64,000 bases of DNA from Metaphire vulgaris (GCA_018105865.1 JACLAT010000046.1:1-64000); one strand, 5' to 3'. Numbered from the stretch's first letter, positions 44,657 through 57,007 are shown. Notes: generated by a model not told the origin, from the letters alone. A program made the numbers and translations.

Positions 44657-45490
44657 ACGGTGTTACTGTGTATACCATGGACCTGCTGATTACAGAGGTT
44701 TATCATCATGCGGTATTGATTTTAAATCAGCTTTAATATTTGGCAATGACGTAGTGACGTCAGTGATTGACGTGACCTCGTAAAGTAAGTCATAAAAGTT
44801 TCAAAGGTTACGTTGCTGCGCAAATCGTTGTAGTCCTAGCCCGTAACTTTGTGCTACAGTTATTTGCGATAATAGTAAATAGGTCAATAATTGATATATA
44901 TATATATATAATATTTATATTTACGATGTTTTATTATCCACCTTTTTCTACAGTGCAATACAGCGCACCACCAGCGTACCCTTGTTAAATAACTAACCAG
45001 TAACTATTTTCCTGGTCTATGAGTACATACTTTTTCATATCCTTAATTCGTTTAACCAGTTTGTACTTCTGTCAATAAATATTTTATCTTACTTATGATT
45101 ATTTTAAATATGGTCGAAATATGGACATTTGAAATTAATGCTGACATGTAAAAATCCCCGATGGAAAAGATTTTGAAATGTTTAATTTTGTAATTATTGT
45201 CTTACTTGGCAATAAAGACACCTTGAGACTTAGTATAGGAAGTGTCCAATCATATGCGCTGTTCGTTTTAAAGATTAAAACTTAAAACAGATAGCAATGA
45301 AAATAGTGTGTCACTCTAACATTGGACCATAGATTTATTGCTCCAAGTAAAGTTGACACACCTCGACTCAATATAAAACTTATTTTCTACAGTTTTAATT
45401 TGGACATGTACAGTATATAGAACCCTGATATTATGCACTTTTGCAGTTATTTCTGAATCATTTAAAATGACACTGATTTTAATTTCAAAG
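44657..45490. other. intron 4 remainder, no gene seen
   Basis: AT-rich intronic sequence with a short TA tract at 44896-44911. Confidence 0.5.
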
Positions 45491-45586
45491 GATATACAAC
45501 AGTGGCCATAACACTTTCGATCGTTTTGGGACTTTCCTCTGTTATATCCATTGGAATGTTCCTGTTGATTCGAACGCTTAGAAAAC
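45491..45586 (+). CDS. receptor gene exon 5: transmembrane helix
   Basis: Acceptor TTTTAATTTCAAAG, 96 bases, phase 1-1, donor C|GTAAGT; about residues 324-356. It reads GYTTVAI, then LSIVLGLSSVISIGMFLL, then IRTLRK: about 22 hydrophobic residues followed by a basic stop-transfer sequence. It is placed between the Ig exons and the CARD exons in the same phase, which defines a type I single-pass topology. Confidence 0.88.
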
Positions 45587-46183
45587 GTAAGTTTCTTCTG
45601 ATAGTATAAGGTATCATCTACAAGCATAGTGCTGGATAATGACGCTCGCACAAGTTTCCGTTGGCAGTTCGTCCCTTTGACTTATTGCATCGTCAATATA
45701 ATGTAGTAATATTATGAATGGCAATAGGCACATAGGCTCTACGGGCTCTGTGTAGTGCAATTGTTGGTAGAAAATAAGAAAGATTGATGATTATTTTGAT
45801 AAGTCTTAAACTAGGACTAATAGGAAACCTCTTCAGATAAAGAGCTGTTTTTGCCTGTTGACAACAGATCCATCTTAAACGGAATGGATTTAATCGTGAC
45901 GTTTATCGTGGTAATAAGATCAATTCAATTGAAAAGAATAATAATTTTTAATACAATTTCAAACTCAAAACTCAAAAATTGCTGGAAAGTTGCTAGAGTA
46001 AATTTGAATGAATGGGATTTGAGCCTAAGTCGTGATTTTTTGATTGTTTTCGTTTTCTTGATAGAAACAATCTGTGATTTAATTATATTATTATCACCTA
46101 TCCAAGAGATCAGCCAAAACTAGAACCAAGTAGACTACCTTTATTAGGTATTTTTAAAATAATTCTTTTGAAACTCACAACAG

Positions 46184-46573
46184 GGAAGCGTGAAAAGAAA
46201 AGAAGAGAATACGAGAGAAGAGAAGACGAAACAAGAGAATATGAGAGAAGACGAAATGAGATAAGAGAAAACGAGAGAATTCGGAAAAAAATCAAAGCTA
46301 TGCAAGATGATTTTGTTTCTAACGTCGATCCGCAAGATGTTTTGGAACCTCTAATTATTGGCCATGCAATAAGCGAAGAAGAGGGAAGAGATATTGTGCT
46401 GAACAAGACAACGACTGAGGACAATTGTCGGGCTCTTCTTGATCATCTTTCCTCCTCCTGCTTCTTCTCCTCCTCCAACACAACATCGTTCATTGTTCTG
46501 AAGAAGGCTCTCGATATATATTATCCATGGATCGCTGAACAAATTGATGCAAATGATGACAAGCTCCTTACGA
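46184..46573 (+). CDS. receptor gene exon 6: charged segment and CARD 1
   Basis: Acceptor ACTCACAACAG, 390 bases, phase 1-1, donor A|GTGAGC; about residues 356-486. It opens with about 35 residues almost wholly Arg, Glu and Lys (KKRREYERREDETREY), a likely helical or coiled juxtamembrane rod. A six-helix death-fold domain of CARD type follows: DDFVSNVDPQDVLEPLI, then CRALLDHLS, then FIVLKKALDIYYPWIAEQID. CARDs assemble homotypically to activate caspase or NF-kB pathways. If the exon were not spliced at 46573 the frame would run on to a stop at 46642, a possible alternative ending. Confidence 0.83.
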
Positions 46574-47088
46574 GTGAGCTTGGTTTATATATGAGACTTG
46601 CTATATTTAAGCAAAGCATGTGCCTCATTTCTCCACGTCTGTAATAGGCCTATATAAACTTTGTTTGGAGCTAAATAAAAGTGAAAGGCGTCATTAGTGA
46701 GTTTGACAATCTATATTTAAATATGAAATACACGGTATACCCGTACCTATTAATTTATTGTTTTGGTCGTCAATATTTCAAATATAATGGATATAGGCCT
46801 ACTCCAGCTATTTAGGCTACATAAAAAGTTGATGAAAGAATTTATTCAGCAACAATTAGTCAAATCGACAGATTAAGAGAATATTCATAAATTAAATAAT
46901 CATGTTGGACTAATCTTTGATACAGAGTCAAAACCGTCGAGGTCGTCGTCATCATCATCGTCAACACCATAGGCCTAATCTTCTTAAGTAGGCCTATAAC
47001 AGTTATAAAATACAACATTAATGTTCTATTTTCTCATAAAATAAACCTTGTTTCGGTTAATATTTAATGTGTTAATTTCAATGTGAAG

Positions 47089-47403
47089 CAATACCAAAAA
47101 ACGAGAGAATAAAAGACAAAGTCATCAGCATGTACATGGATTTCACGTCAGAGGTCGATCCGAAGAATATATTCGATCTTCTAATTCGTACTAGAATAGT
47201 CAACCTGGAGGAAAAACGGGAGTTGATGAATAAAGACACAGGAAAAGAACGCTGTCGAGCTCTTATCGATCATCTATTCTGTTGCCACAAAGAGAATGCG
47301 TTTATAATTCTAAGAGCAGCTCTTAAAGAATGTTATCCCAAGATTGTGGAACGCATTGATGCCCCAGATGCAGACAATGAAACTGATGACATAACCATTA
47401 CAG
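47089..47403 (+). CDS. receptor gene exon 7: CARD 2
   Basis: Acceptor TTTCAATGTGAAG, 315 bases, phase 1-1, donor G|GTAAGC; about residues 486-591. NERIKDKVISMYMDFTSEVD, PKNIFDLLI, KERCRALIDHLFCC and AFIILRAALKECYPKIVERI align helix by helix with CARD 1 and CARD 3, so the three arose by exon duplication. The pyrimidine tract is weak, but the same acceptor context recurs at the remnant copy (48925). Confidence 0.85.
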
Positions 47404-47488
47404 GTAAGCGTAATGTGTCATCAGTTTTTGAATTGAATTGAATTTATTTCCAAAGTAAATCAGACAGTAATCATCAGTCCGATTACTA

Positions 47489-47491
<3 letters not shown>

Positions 47492-47560
<69 letters not shown>
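47492..47560. repeat. (TA)n microsatellite
   Basis: TA dinucleotides in the large intron 7. Confidence 0.95.
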
Positions 47561-47561
<1 letters not shown>

Positions 47562-48669
47562 GTAATTAAAGTGAAAAAAATTAAAAGACATTAAAAGTTA
47601 GGCCAACTGACCAACGTTCCTTTTAAGGCTTGCTGGTGTTTGTGTAAAGTTCAAAATTTTTGTGCAAAAAAAGCCTCCGTGTGAATTTCTGTGCGCCACC
47701 ACCGATCTAAAACTGCCAAGTGCAATTGAGTATTGAAGAGCATTTATAAAAATGTCTATTATGCAGTTATAGTTTTATTAATAATTTTTTCAGGCATTTT
47801 AATCACATTGTTTTTTCATTAATCAACGCACATATAATTGTAATAGCGGAAAAAGTAAAAAAAATACTGAAACCGCGTTTGGTGATTTCTATACAGAAGA
47901 AAAAACTAAATAAAGCCGTATTGTCCGTATTAATGAAATGCTATCTTGGATTTCTGCCATACTCCCGTTTTTATATATATTTATTCCTTCCTAGCCTCAA
48001 TACCTATATTTTTAAATTTAATTCTAGCCCGATGACCCCAATGTTTGAACATAAGTATTATCGGTGAATTTCGCGAAAGTTTTGAATTCTGAGAAAGTTT
48101 CCAAATTTTTTGAATTAGCTATATCTCAGGCTATATAAGAGCTAAGAAGATTAGGTTTGCACCATTGTTTAGCTTTCTTATTCCTCTTTCTAACCCTCCG
48201 TGCAAAACAAAAAAAGTCCAGCGTTCACGAGGTTTGCGACAATCAAGTGAGAATGAGTTGCTCGGCGTGCAAAAGCAGCACAGCAAACAAGAGAATCAAG
48301 CACTGCATGTCGTTCGACACTGCCAAATCATTACACTTACCTTGACTATCAAGTTTCAGAAAATTCATGCGAATGGGCGTTAACTCGGTTGAAAAAAAGG
48401 CGGCGAGTTAGGGAAATTAATTGCGCAAAATGCTATTGCATTTGCGCAAAATCGGGTGGTAAAACAGCCAATCTTCCCCGTCGTTTTTGACGGGTAAACA
48501 CCTAGTATAATATAATCAAGAACAATGGGTCCAAGTTGCAGTGTCAGAGAATGTACATTAATAACAATTTTGGACTCAACTTTGAAATCAGAATCAAAAT
48601 CGCAATCGTCGGCGCCGTCGTCATCATCGACAACGTTATCACCATCTTCATCTTCATCATCATCTTCAT

Positions 48670-48670
48670 A

Positions 48671-48745
<75 letters not shown>

Positions 48746-48770
48746 GTGATAATAATAATAATAATAATAA
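48670..48770. repeat. (GAT)n then (AAT)n compound microsatellite
   Basis: Trinucleotide arrays; the repetitive Ile- or Tyr-rich frames on either strand are artefacts. Confidence 0.95.
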
Positions 48771-48925
48771 TCACCATCATCATCATCATAATAACCATCA
48801 CACATCATCATCATGCATCGTACATCATCATCACAGATGGTGATAATGATATAACTTAATCGTAGTCCATAAAATAAATAAATCTTGTATTGTTTAATAT
48901 TTGATTTGCTACTTTCAATTTGAAG

Positions 48926-48984
48926 CAATACCAGAAAACCAGAGAATAAAAGACATAGTCATCAGCATGTACATAGATTTCTGA
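48926..48984 (+). pseudogene. remnant of a further CARD exon
   Basis: 59 bases nearly identical to the start of exon 7: the same acceptor context (TTTCAATTTGAAG), then IPENQRIKDIVISMYIDF and a TGA stop. After this the match ends. The similarity extends into the preceding intron (TGTTTAATATTTGATTTGCT), so a genomic segment was duplicated, not an mRNA. Not usable as an exon. Confidence 0.8.
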
Positions 48985-49149
48985 GCTCTCACCCAGTTGT
49001 ATTTGAAACCATAAACGGGCAATAGAACTAACGAATTATATTAACAAAATATACAATTACCAAATTGATAACTGATTCCTAAACGATGTATCTGCCATTG
49101 TTCTCTGTTCATTTCCAGTCCCTCGAATGTGGTTTCTCATTCTTTTGTC

Positions 49150-49400
49150 TCTCCTTCTAGACTTGGGACTTCTGGCTTTGTGGTATGCTCTGCATTCTTC
49201 GTGTGCATGCTTTTGCCAGTCGGTCCATGGTATCTGTGGCAATGGCCCTAAATACTTTGTTTCCTTGGTTCGAGGGGGTGTCCTCTGGGATGTCCTGCGC
49301 TGATATATTCAACGCTGTTTGGGAAACATCGGGATTCCTCTTCTCAAGCATTTTGACGAATAGTTGGGCTACAATACAGAAAGCTTCAAACATTAAGATG
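49150..49400. repeat. duplicated unclassified segment, copy 1
   Basis: TATTCAACGCTGTTTGGGAA and ACATCGGGATTCCTCTTC match a second copy (50640-50767 and 51109-51160, split by a MITE). The minus strand is open here but I recognise no domain. Confidence 0.5.
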
Positions 49401-49868
49401 TTTAGACCTCTGAATGTCAGTTCAGTCAATATTATTTCAATAGATATTGTTCCTTGCATTCATGTTGATGGCTAGTGGCCAGATGAAGCCATAGCCAATG
49501 TGAACGAAAAAAATAGTTATTCGGTTGCAATTTGGTTTGTGATCGACCTGAACAACAATATCCTTCGGTTTGATATTTTTTGATATATACATAGACAATT
49601 TATTTATTTCACGACCAGAATTCAGATTTTTGCGCAAAATCCAAGTGGAATTCCGACAGGAATTAAACTCAGTCATTTAGTAGTAGTAAACTTCTTTAGC
49701 GCCATTGTAGTAATAGATCAGCACCAGTCGATGGTCGCTTCGGTAAATAATCGTAGTCGTGATCTTGTCCGTGGTGATTCGAGGTTGTAATCCAGAGATC
49801 AGTCCGTACTTCCAGTCTCCAGATTTAGGCCTAAATACATTCAGAATAATTGTTTATTATATTGCATT

Positions 49869-50076
49869 CAGTGGCGTAGCGAGGCAAAGTGCCGCCCGGG
49901 GCGAGAAAAAAAGTGCCGCCCTCATTTCTCAGAAAAAACTGACAAGCAAAAAACGTTATCAACTCTCCAAAAAAGTCTCTGACAAGCAAAAAATCTAATA
50001 AATCTCGAAAGTGCCGCCCCTAGAGCAAGTGCCGCCTGGGGCGCTTCGCCCCCTCTGCCCCCTCGCTACGCCACTG
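49869..50076. mobile_element. hAT-like MITE with perfect 8-bp target duplication
   Basis: Termini CAGTGGCGTAGCGAGG and CCTCGCTACGCCACTG, duplication ATTGCATT at 49861-49868 and 50077-50084. Two internal copies of CTGACAAGCAAAAAA. Located in receptor intron 7. Confidence 0.92.
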
Positions 50077-50775
50077 ATTGCATTGAAGCGCTAACGCCAA
50101 CGTCTGAGAAGGCATTTAAACTAGGTTTGAGTTTGAAAGAATTGGAATCTAAATTCCATCAAATGGATCGTCAGATGTGGTTGAAGTGCTTAATGAATTG
50201 CTATATTGGATTTCTGCCCGTGCTATTTTTTTGCCGAATCTCATTATGCCAACTGGAATAGAATATTTGGAACAGAGATAATATTTCTTCTTGTGTAGGA
50301 TAAGGGATGACAATGGTAATTGTTTCGGTTTATTCCGAAAAGCTTACGCACTTGATTGATGCACTTCAAATGATATTTCTGAGCTTTGCTGCCAGTTGCC
50401 AGCTCCCGACCCACTCTGGGAGCGTTTTGATCGTGATCAATAATATTGATCCTGTGAGTTCGCCTACAAGTCATTTGAAACATTGTCCTAAAATGTGGGT
50501 GAATTTGACAGCGAGAAATATAACAACTTTTGTAATTGATAAATTATTTCTGGAAGACAATAAGTCAATGTAAATCGATTTAATTTCTATGGAGTTTCAT
50601 ATGATTTCTGTTTAATGCAGTTTCCTTCGATTAATTAATTATTGTTTCTCGTCCTATTGACTTTCTTTCTAGTCTTTATCCTCCTTGTTTGAGGTGTTTT
50701 CTATACTGTCATTCTACGCTGTTTTCTGCATTCCTCGTTTGTCTGCGTATTCTTTTTGCCCTGCACTGATACATC

Positions 50776-51108
50776 CAGTGGCGTAGCCAAGATTTCCGGG
50801 AACGGCGTATGGTTTTTACTTTTGACCGTAACCAACTTTCGAAAAAAGTCATCCTATCTTTCCTTCTATTTTTTCTTCTTTCTGATGCTGACAAGCAAAA
50901 GAAGGTCGTCAGCTATATGGCGCGGCGCTTCGGCGCTTAAAAGCTGAACAAAATTTTGGTCAGCAGCGCCAAAGGGAGTGGGGAGTGATTGACTCTCAAA
51001 ACCGAGTCAGAAAATGAAAAATGCATGGAAACACATTAAGCAAATTTTCGTCAGCGCCCAAAGGGCCAAGGGGGCTTAACCCCCAAACCTTCCTTGGCTA
51101 TGCCACTG
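50776..51108. mobile_element. hAT-like MITE with perfect 8-bp target duplication
   Basis: Termini CAGTGGCGTAGCCAAG and CTTGGCTATGCCACTG, duplication GATACATC (50768-50775, 51109-51116). Contains CTGACAAGCAAAAGAAGG. It interrupts copy 2 of the duplicated segment described at 49150, so it inserted after that duplication. Confidence 0.92.
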
Positions 51109-51691
51109 GATACATCCAACGCCTTTGGGGAACATTGGGGTTCCTCTTCAGTCGTAGGAATTACGCTCAGCTGCTGCCCTGTGTCTGGTCTCTTGTGGTG
51201 GTTCATAGTCGACCAGCTAAGTCCACTTCCACCCAGGTACTCAATTTTCTAGAAATATAATGAGAAACTTTGTTCGTGATAAACACAGAATAAACAGTGC
51301 GCAAACAAGAAGCAAACAAACACAACCAAACCGACTTGAACTTATAAACTAGTTAACTAAACACACACTTTTACACAGTGCAGCAGAACATAGGCTAATG
51401 GACCCTTACTGATCGTTTCTAGTCTCATCACGAGTAGGCGAACACCCATCGGCCAGTTGGCGTGAGTCTGTTTATCATTGGAATCATTTGTTCTTCCATT
51501 CTAAGAATATATCCCAATCATTTCAGCCTATTTACTCTGAATATGTTCCGGCATAATTTGCGTCCTTTTAATACCAATGTTCATGCCAAAATGTCCACTT
51601 TTTGTTAACACTTAAGTGCTGTAAGTTCTAGAATATTTAGCTGATGTCCCAATTACTTTCTGCTTTCCTCATATGTCTTAGTGTTCTCGTC

Positions 51692-53412
51692 CAGTGGTGT
51701 AGCCCAGATTTTCTCAAGGGAGGGGTTAAAAAATTTCGGACCCCTGTGCAGATCAAGTGTGGAAAACTGGTGATGACCTTTTTTTCTTGTCAGTCTGTTC
51801 GAAAAGTCGAAAAGTGTTAATAAAATATGTAATAGTATTCCATGTGTTAGATATTTTTACGGAATATAAGAAATGTACAGAGAATTCAATACAATGATAC
51901 TTCATGTCTGTAGAATGATAACACTGGTTTACATCAAATTTATTGTCTAAGTTTTCTTAACAGATTAAGGACAATTTCAATGTCCTAAATCCAAATATGA
52001 CATTGGTTTTGCTCAATCAGGTCAACTTTTTGATATATCGCTACTTTATGACTTTTCATGTATACATGTGTTTTCTATTAACGCCATGCAGATTGCATTA
52101 TAATGAAATGGTCAAAACACAGTTTGTTGCCTGCAAAGTGAGACCTGTTATTGATTAATTTTGGCGCCCTGATTCCAAAAATGTTAGCCGTTTTGCCCCA
52201 TCAGCTCTAGTTTTTGAGATACGGCTTAGTCGTCCCTGCATTTTGGTTCTACTAAAGTGCGTTAACTGCAGAATCCTTAATCTATTCAAATTCTATAATT
52301 GAACAGCAAAAATCTTCAAAGCAACAACTATTACATATTTAGATACAACTATATTAATGAATGAATTAGTTGTCATTCATTTTGTCACACTAGAAATCAG
52401 AAAAAATGACACTTCGAGCATTTAACATGCAATTGTGTTTCTAAATGTGTCCTGGAGGTATGTTGCTGCTCCTGCGTCAACAATTACCTTAAAACAGTTG
52501 TCATGAATCAATCTTATTTAATTAAATAATATAATTTATGATACTGCACATATTTCAATTGATTTCTTCTGGAAATATAAAACCTGTAATGTTAATAACA
52601 AAGACCTTTAGGTGAGAGCAATCAAAAGCTACATAGAGCAAATATATGTAATCATCATGCACTTCCAATATAGGACATATGGCCATATATAAAAAACTAG
52701 AGCTAATAGAGGAAATCTGATGCCATATTTGGAATCAGGACCCATAAATATACTAAGAAACAGGTCTTACTTCTAAGGCAACAGGGCAACACTTTTTTTT
52801 GTTGCCATGTGATATAGGCAACTATCACGCACTTGCAGTCTACGGTTATATGACCGTATCTCAAAAACTAGAGCTGATAGAAACAACTTGATGCCATATT
52901 TGGAATCAGGACCCATAAATATACTAAGAAACAGGTCTTACTTCTAAGGCAACAGGACAACACAATTTTTTGTTGTTGCCGTGTGATATAGGCAATTATC
53001 ATGCATGTCTGGTCTAGAATATATGGCCGAATCTCACAAACTGGAGCAGATAGAAAAAAATCTGATGCCATATTTAGAATCAGCACTCTAAATATACCCA
53101 AAAAGAAGTCTAACTTCTGAGAGAACTGACAAAACAATTTGTCGGTTGCCCTCTAATGTTACAAAATTCAGTCGATTTAGTTATAAGACTAGATTTTTTA
53201 AAAACACTTTAGCCAAAAATACCTGACCTGATTCAAAGAAAACAGTGTCATTTTCAGTTTTAGCAGTACCTAATTGTCATAAATCAGTTTTAAAAACTTA
53301 GACAATATTCAAAAACATTTTTTTTGTAAACCTGTGTAATACGCGATAAAATAAATTTTTGGTCGGCCAACCAAGGGGAGTTTAACCTTCAACCCTCTTG
53401 GCTACGCCATTG
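51692..53412. mobile_element. 1.7-kb hAT-like foldback element with internal tandem repeats
   Basis: Duplication TTCTCGTC at 51684-51691 and 53413-53420. Termini CAGTGGTGTAGCCCAG and CTTGGCTACGCCATTG. The arms are long inverted repeats (for example TATTGTCTAAGTTTT near 51940 pairs with AAAACTTAGACAATA near 53295). The interior carries three direct repeats of about 172 bases (marker AGGTCTTACTTCTAAGG at 52762 and 52934, diverged at 53106) and an inverted one near 52100-52240. No transposase seen. Confidence 0.85.
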
Positions 53413-54431
53413 TTCTCGTCTAATTATGTGCTTAGCATTTGTTTTTGGGGTTTTTTCTTTTCGTGCAATCGGTTTATTATGCAATTAGTTTCCGTTGTTA
53501 TCCAATCATGATTTGTTCTTTATGGAAGACTAATGCGATCTCAATCATGATTTTTTTTCTTCCTGGAAGATTAATACACTCTCTACCGTTGAATTCATTC
53601 CATCTTTAACATTTGACATGCACTCCTTTTCTTCTGCGTGCTATGTGTCCCTAACCTCTCAGGTAGACGTTCTTAAAATCAGGGGCGCACACATGACCTT
53701 TATCCTGACAAGGGTATTTTTGCGTGTTCCTATGGGTGTTGAAACGGGCGTTTATTGTTATGGTATAAATACAATTTTTTGTCAGAATCCCAGAATAGCG
53801 TACCCGCAATAGTCAGATTTGGCTACGTAATTAATGTTAAAAAATGGATAGACAACACAGAAGAAGATTTCAAAGAAAGACAACTGACTATCGCAGAAGG
53901 GGAAAAACTAACATGTGACAAAAATCATGGAAATTTTTTCTGACTAGTTATTGCCACTAATGAGTTGGCAGACAGCAATTATGATGATGATGATGAATTA
54001 ATGTTTTCGACAGGCAAAAAAGGCAATCACTAGTAGTTTTGTGGTTCTTGAGCGTCCTGAAAAGTCTGATAAGCCAATGTGTTTTCTTTAAGGAATGAGG
54101 ACTCGGCCGTTTTTCTAACCAGACTTACGTCCCTGCATAAAATTCCCTCCTACCCTCATGTGTTCCAGTTCTTAGATGTTATATCTTTTCCTTACCTTAT
54201 TTCTTTCCCCGTGGACTTTCATTTGTAAGTATGCTTCAACTGGATTGTGATCTTATCCTTCTTCTGTTATTCTACTCTATACACTGTAGGTACTTATTTT
54301 CCTAACTGATGTCATCTATTCTACTCCAGTTATAGTGCAGTCGAAGAGGTTGCTTGAGCTTTCGTCTGGTGACGTCCATGCAATTTCTCGGCTTACTCGC
54401 TAAATGAATTGTGTATTTAAATCATATCAAA

Positions 54432-54986
54432 TCAAATCAAATCAAACTGGCCACTCGTATTTTGCGCCTGTGCAAGTAAAGTTTCCAACGCATTACATCG
54501 ATGACAAATCAACGAGGAGCTGAAGATGTTGGTCTTAGAAAAACCGCTCGGATGGAACGAAGAGTTCGCTTCCGTGGCGAAATCTGACAGTGAACTCTTA
54601 AGAAGGCGGTCTTCCGCAAGCAGACGTTGATTTACGAAGCAGCGAAACGAAGAAGAAAGGATGTCGAAGGACCGATTAGATGTGGAATGAAAATCTCTTC
54701 GTGTTGAATTCAGACTGCGAATTTCTGAGAGCGCTCTTCTGCGCGACAGTAATAATCCATTGCTGAATCTGACAAAACCGACCAGAGATGGAACTCCGCA
54801 CGAAGACCGGAAAAGTCGTTTCCCAAGGTATCCTGTAAAAAGTACGTCGACGGCTGGGGGCTTTGATAAGATGGCGGACCAAACCACGCCACCGCAGAGC
54901 GACATGAAACCGATCCGTTCAGCGCAGAGACGATCGCCGACCTCTTCGAAAACAACAATTAGACGAGAATCCGCGCGATAGCGCAA
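54432..54986. other. unclassified 550-base segment, moderate GC
   Basis: The minus strand is open for 184 codons and the + strand is nearly open in fragments (for example NNPLLNLTKPTRDGTPHED, KMADQTTPPQSDMKPI). No domain recognised on either strand. Composition differs from the AT-rich intron around it, so it may be a retroelement gag-like fragment. A genuine gene is not supported. Confidence 0.3.
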
Positions 54987-55153
54987 AAACTAACCCATTA
55001 ATGCCCGACTTTTTATTTTAAGTCTGACATGCAATATACTCTAGTATTAAGTGATAGAACATCAAGACTAACCTTAGTTTGAGATAAATTGCATGCATAT
55101 TGACAGCTTTTGATTTTGAAATAGTGTTCCAATTGTGGAACGTTGGGCACTTA

Positions 55154-55531
55154 GGGGTCGTCCATAAATGACGTAACGCGATTTTAGCACTTTTTGACCC
55201 CCTCGCCCTACGTAACGCGACGTAACAAAAAGTCAGACCCCTAAAATATGACGTAAGAACGGGCCGACCCTCCCCCTTTTCGTCTTCCGAAAAGTCTTGG
55301 CAAGCAAAAAGGCCATTCATCCTTATATTTCCTCTCTCCAAACAAACAAACAAAGAAAGGTCATCCTTGTATTTTTCCCTCTCCAAATACCCTGACAAGC
55401 AAAAAGGTCGTCATTTAAAAATTGTGTTGTGTTACGTCACATTTTTGGAATCCATTCCCCCTCGTCACACTTCGTAACAAATGTCCTGATCCCCTACCTC
55501 TAGGCGCGTTGCGTCATTTGTGGACGAACCC
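55154..55531. mobile_element. Harbinger/ISL2EU-like MITE
   Basis: Inverted ends GGGGTCGTCCATAAATGACG and CGTCATTTGTGGACGAACCC type, flanked by TTA on both sides (55151-55153, 55532-55534). Contains two copies of the motif CAAGCAAAAAGG (55293, 55391) that also marks the hAT-like MITEs. Non-coding. Confidence 0.75.
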
Positions 55532-55689
55532 TTACGATACATAATTTTGGTAATATGAAATTTAGATTAAATCAAAGTGGCCGATCATAGCAAAGTCGAA
55601 CTGTAGTTAGTTAGTTATTAGACTAAAGTATTGCCAAGAAATAAATGCCAAAATATTTTCTCAGAAATTTATCAAAGCCACACACGCAT

Positions 55690-55745
55690 TTTTGGTGGCT
55701 GGTGGGGGATGCATCCCCAGTCATCTCCAACGAAGAGCCGCCCCT
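55690..55745. mobile_element. half copy of the CAGTGGCGGTTCCA MITE
   Basis: GGGGGATGCATCCCC, CAGTCATCTCCAACG and GAGCCGCCCCTG match the left end of the element at 17940 in reverse. Confidence 0.5.
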
Positions 55746-56502
55746 GAAGGCAGTACTTTCATAAAATAATGTCATTAATTTTCAGGAGGTTCAACAACAA
55801 TATCACTAAGACTAGTGTAATTGATAGTAATGTTTCAGTACAGAGCGCAATAAGAAATAAGCAGAATAATAAAACAAAAGTTGACGAAAATGCACCTAAA
55901 CATTTAGTTGCAACTATTTTAAAAAGTAGTTTAACTATTGCTTCAACTAAATTTTTTCAGTTAAACTAATAGCTTTAACTTTTTTTAGTTAACTAGTGCC
56001 CATCACTGCACAAAGCAACGCAAATGGTTTACGTCATTAATATAGAATAGACAGTCAGTCAAGCGTTTAGACCTACGCTTTGCCTTGCAGATTAACGATT
56101 TTATCATTTTCATCACCGTTCACAAGTGAGTAAGACTGAGTCGACCTTAGGACTCATTTGTGATTAGATCCTGTTCCGTTAGCGAACTTCTTCAGCTGAT
56201 AGTCAGTCCTTCGTCTTCCCAAAAGGATTTTAATAGCCTGATGTCGTTTATCGTTTTCTTTCTCGCCTTGCAGTCTTTCTTTCCCATGACTTTGCTCTAG
56301 ACTTTCATACTTATCTCAGAATTTGACATTATTTACGCAGAACATTGAATTAAGCGATTTTATTTATATACACTTTGCAAAGCCTCTAGCAAATGTAAAA
56401 CCTTCGCTACCCGCTGTTTTGACGCGGATTTCTGCGTGAATATAGCGTGAAATTACAAAATGGCGTTTATCACTCTGTGATGTTCAAATCTGTTATATGA
56501 AG

Positions 56503-56817
56503 ATAAAGAGGAAAACGAGAGAATACGGAACAGAGTGGTAGATATTTACGAAGAGTTCGTGTCAGAAGTCGATCCGGAAAAGGTTCTCGATTTTCTTATT
56601 CAGAATAAAATAGTCAACATCAAGCAAAAACATTATTTGAAAAATCAAGCGACAACGGATGATCAGTGCAAAGCTCTTATTGATCTTCTGGTTTCATGCT
56701 CCAATGACAATGTGTTCGTCATTCTCAAAAAAGCTCTGAAGGAACATTACTCTGGGATCGTTGAACGCATTGACTCTCTAAAAATAGACGACGAATATCA
56801 GAACAACTCCGATAAAA
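56503..56817 (+). CDS. receptor gene exon 8: CARD 3
   Basis: Acceptor GTTATATGAAG, 315 bases (the same length as exon 7), phase 1-1, donor A|GTAAGC; about residues 591-696. ENERIRNRVVDIYEEFVSEV, DPEKVLDFLI, DQCKALIDLLVSCSND and FVILKKALKEHYSGIVERID parallel CARD 2 closely. It is 9.1 kb from exon 7. Reading past the donor gives a stop at 56933, so a CARD-ending isoform without the Kelch part is also possible. Confidence 0.85.
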
Positions 56818-57007
56818 GTAAGCTTCTTTCAAAGAGTCCAATAACTAATGATCATCACCCTGTGTCCATCAGATTAGAAGTCATACAGTTATTGTGTGAT
56901 CACAAATCTAACTCAGCAAACGAATACTTCATTTAAACAATAAGCCATGTCTTCAATATATCGCGAACTATTGATTGTAAAATAGAGAAAAAAGCAACGT
57001 TTGAAAG

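Noticed and set aside
45851..46123. A 90-codon + frame just before CARD exon 1
   Set aside because: It does not join the phase-1 exon series and has no domain; intron sequence.
48380..48928. A 182-codon minus-strand frame with runs of Tyr, His and Asp
   Set aside because: Created by the GAT/AAT microsatellite at 48670-48770.
52868..53137. Minus-strand frame with repeated FLxxFxVLILNMAS-like phrases
   Set aside because: The apparent protein repeat is the 172-bp tandem repeat of the foldback element.
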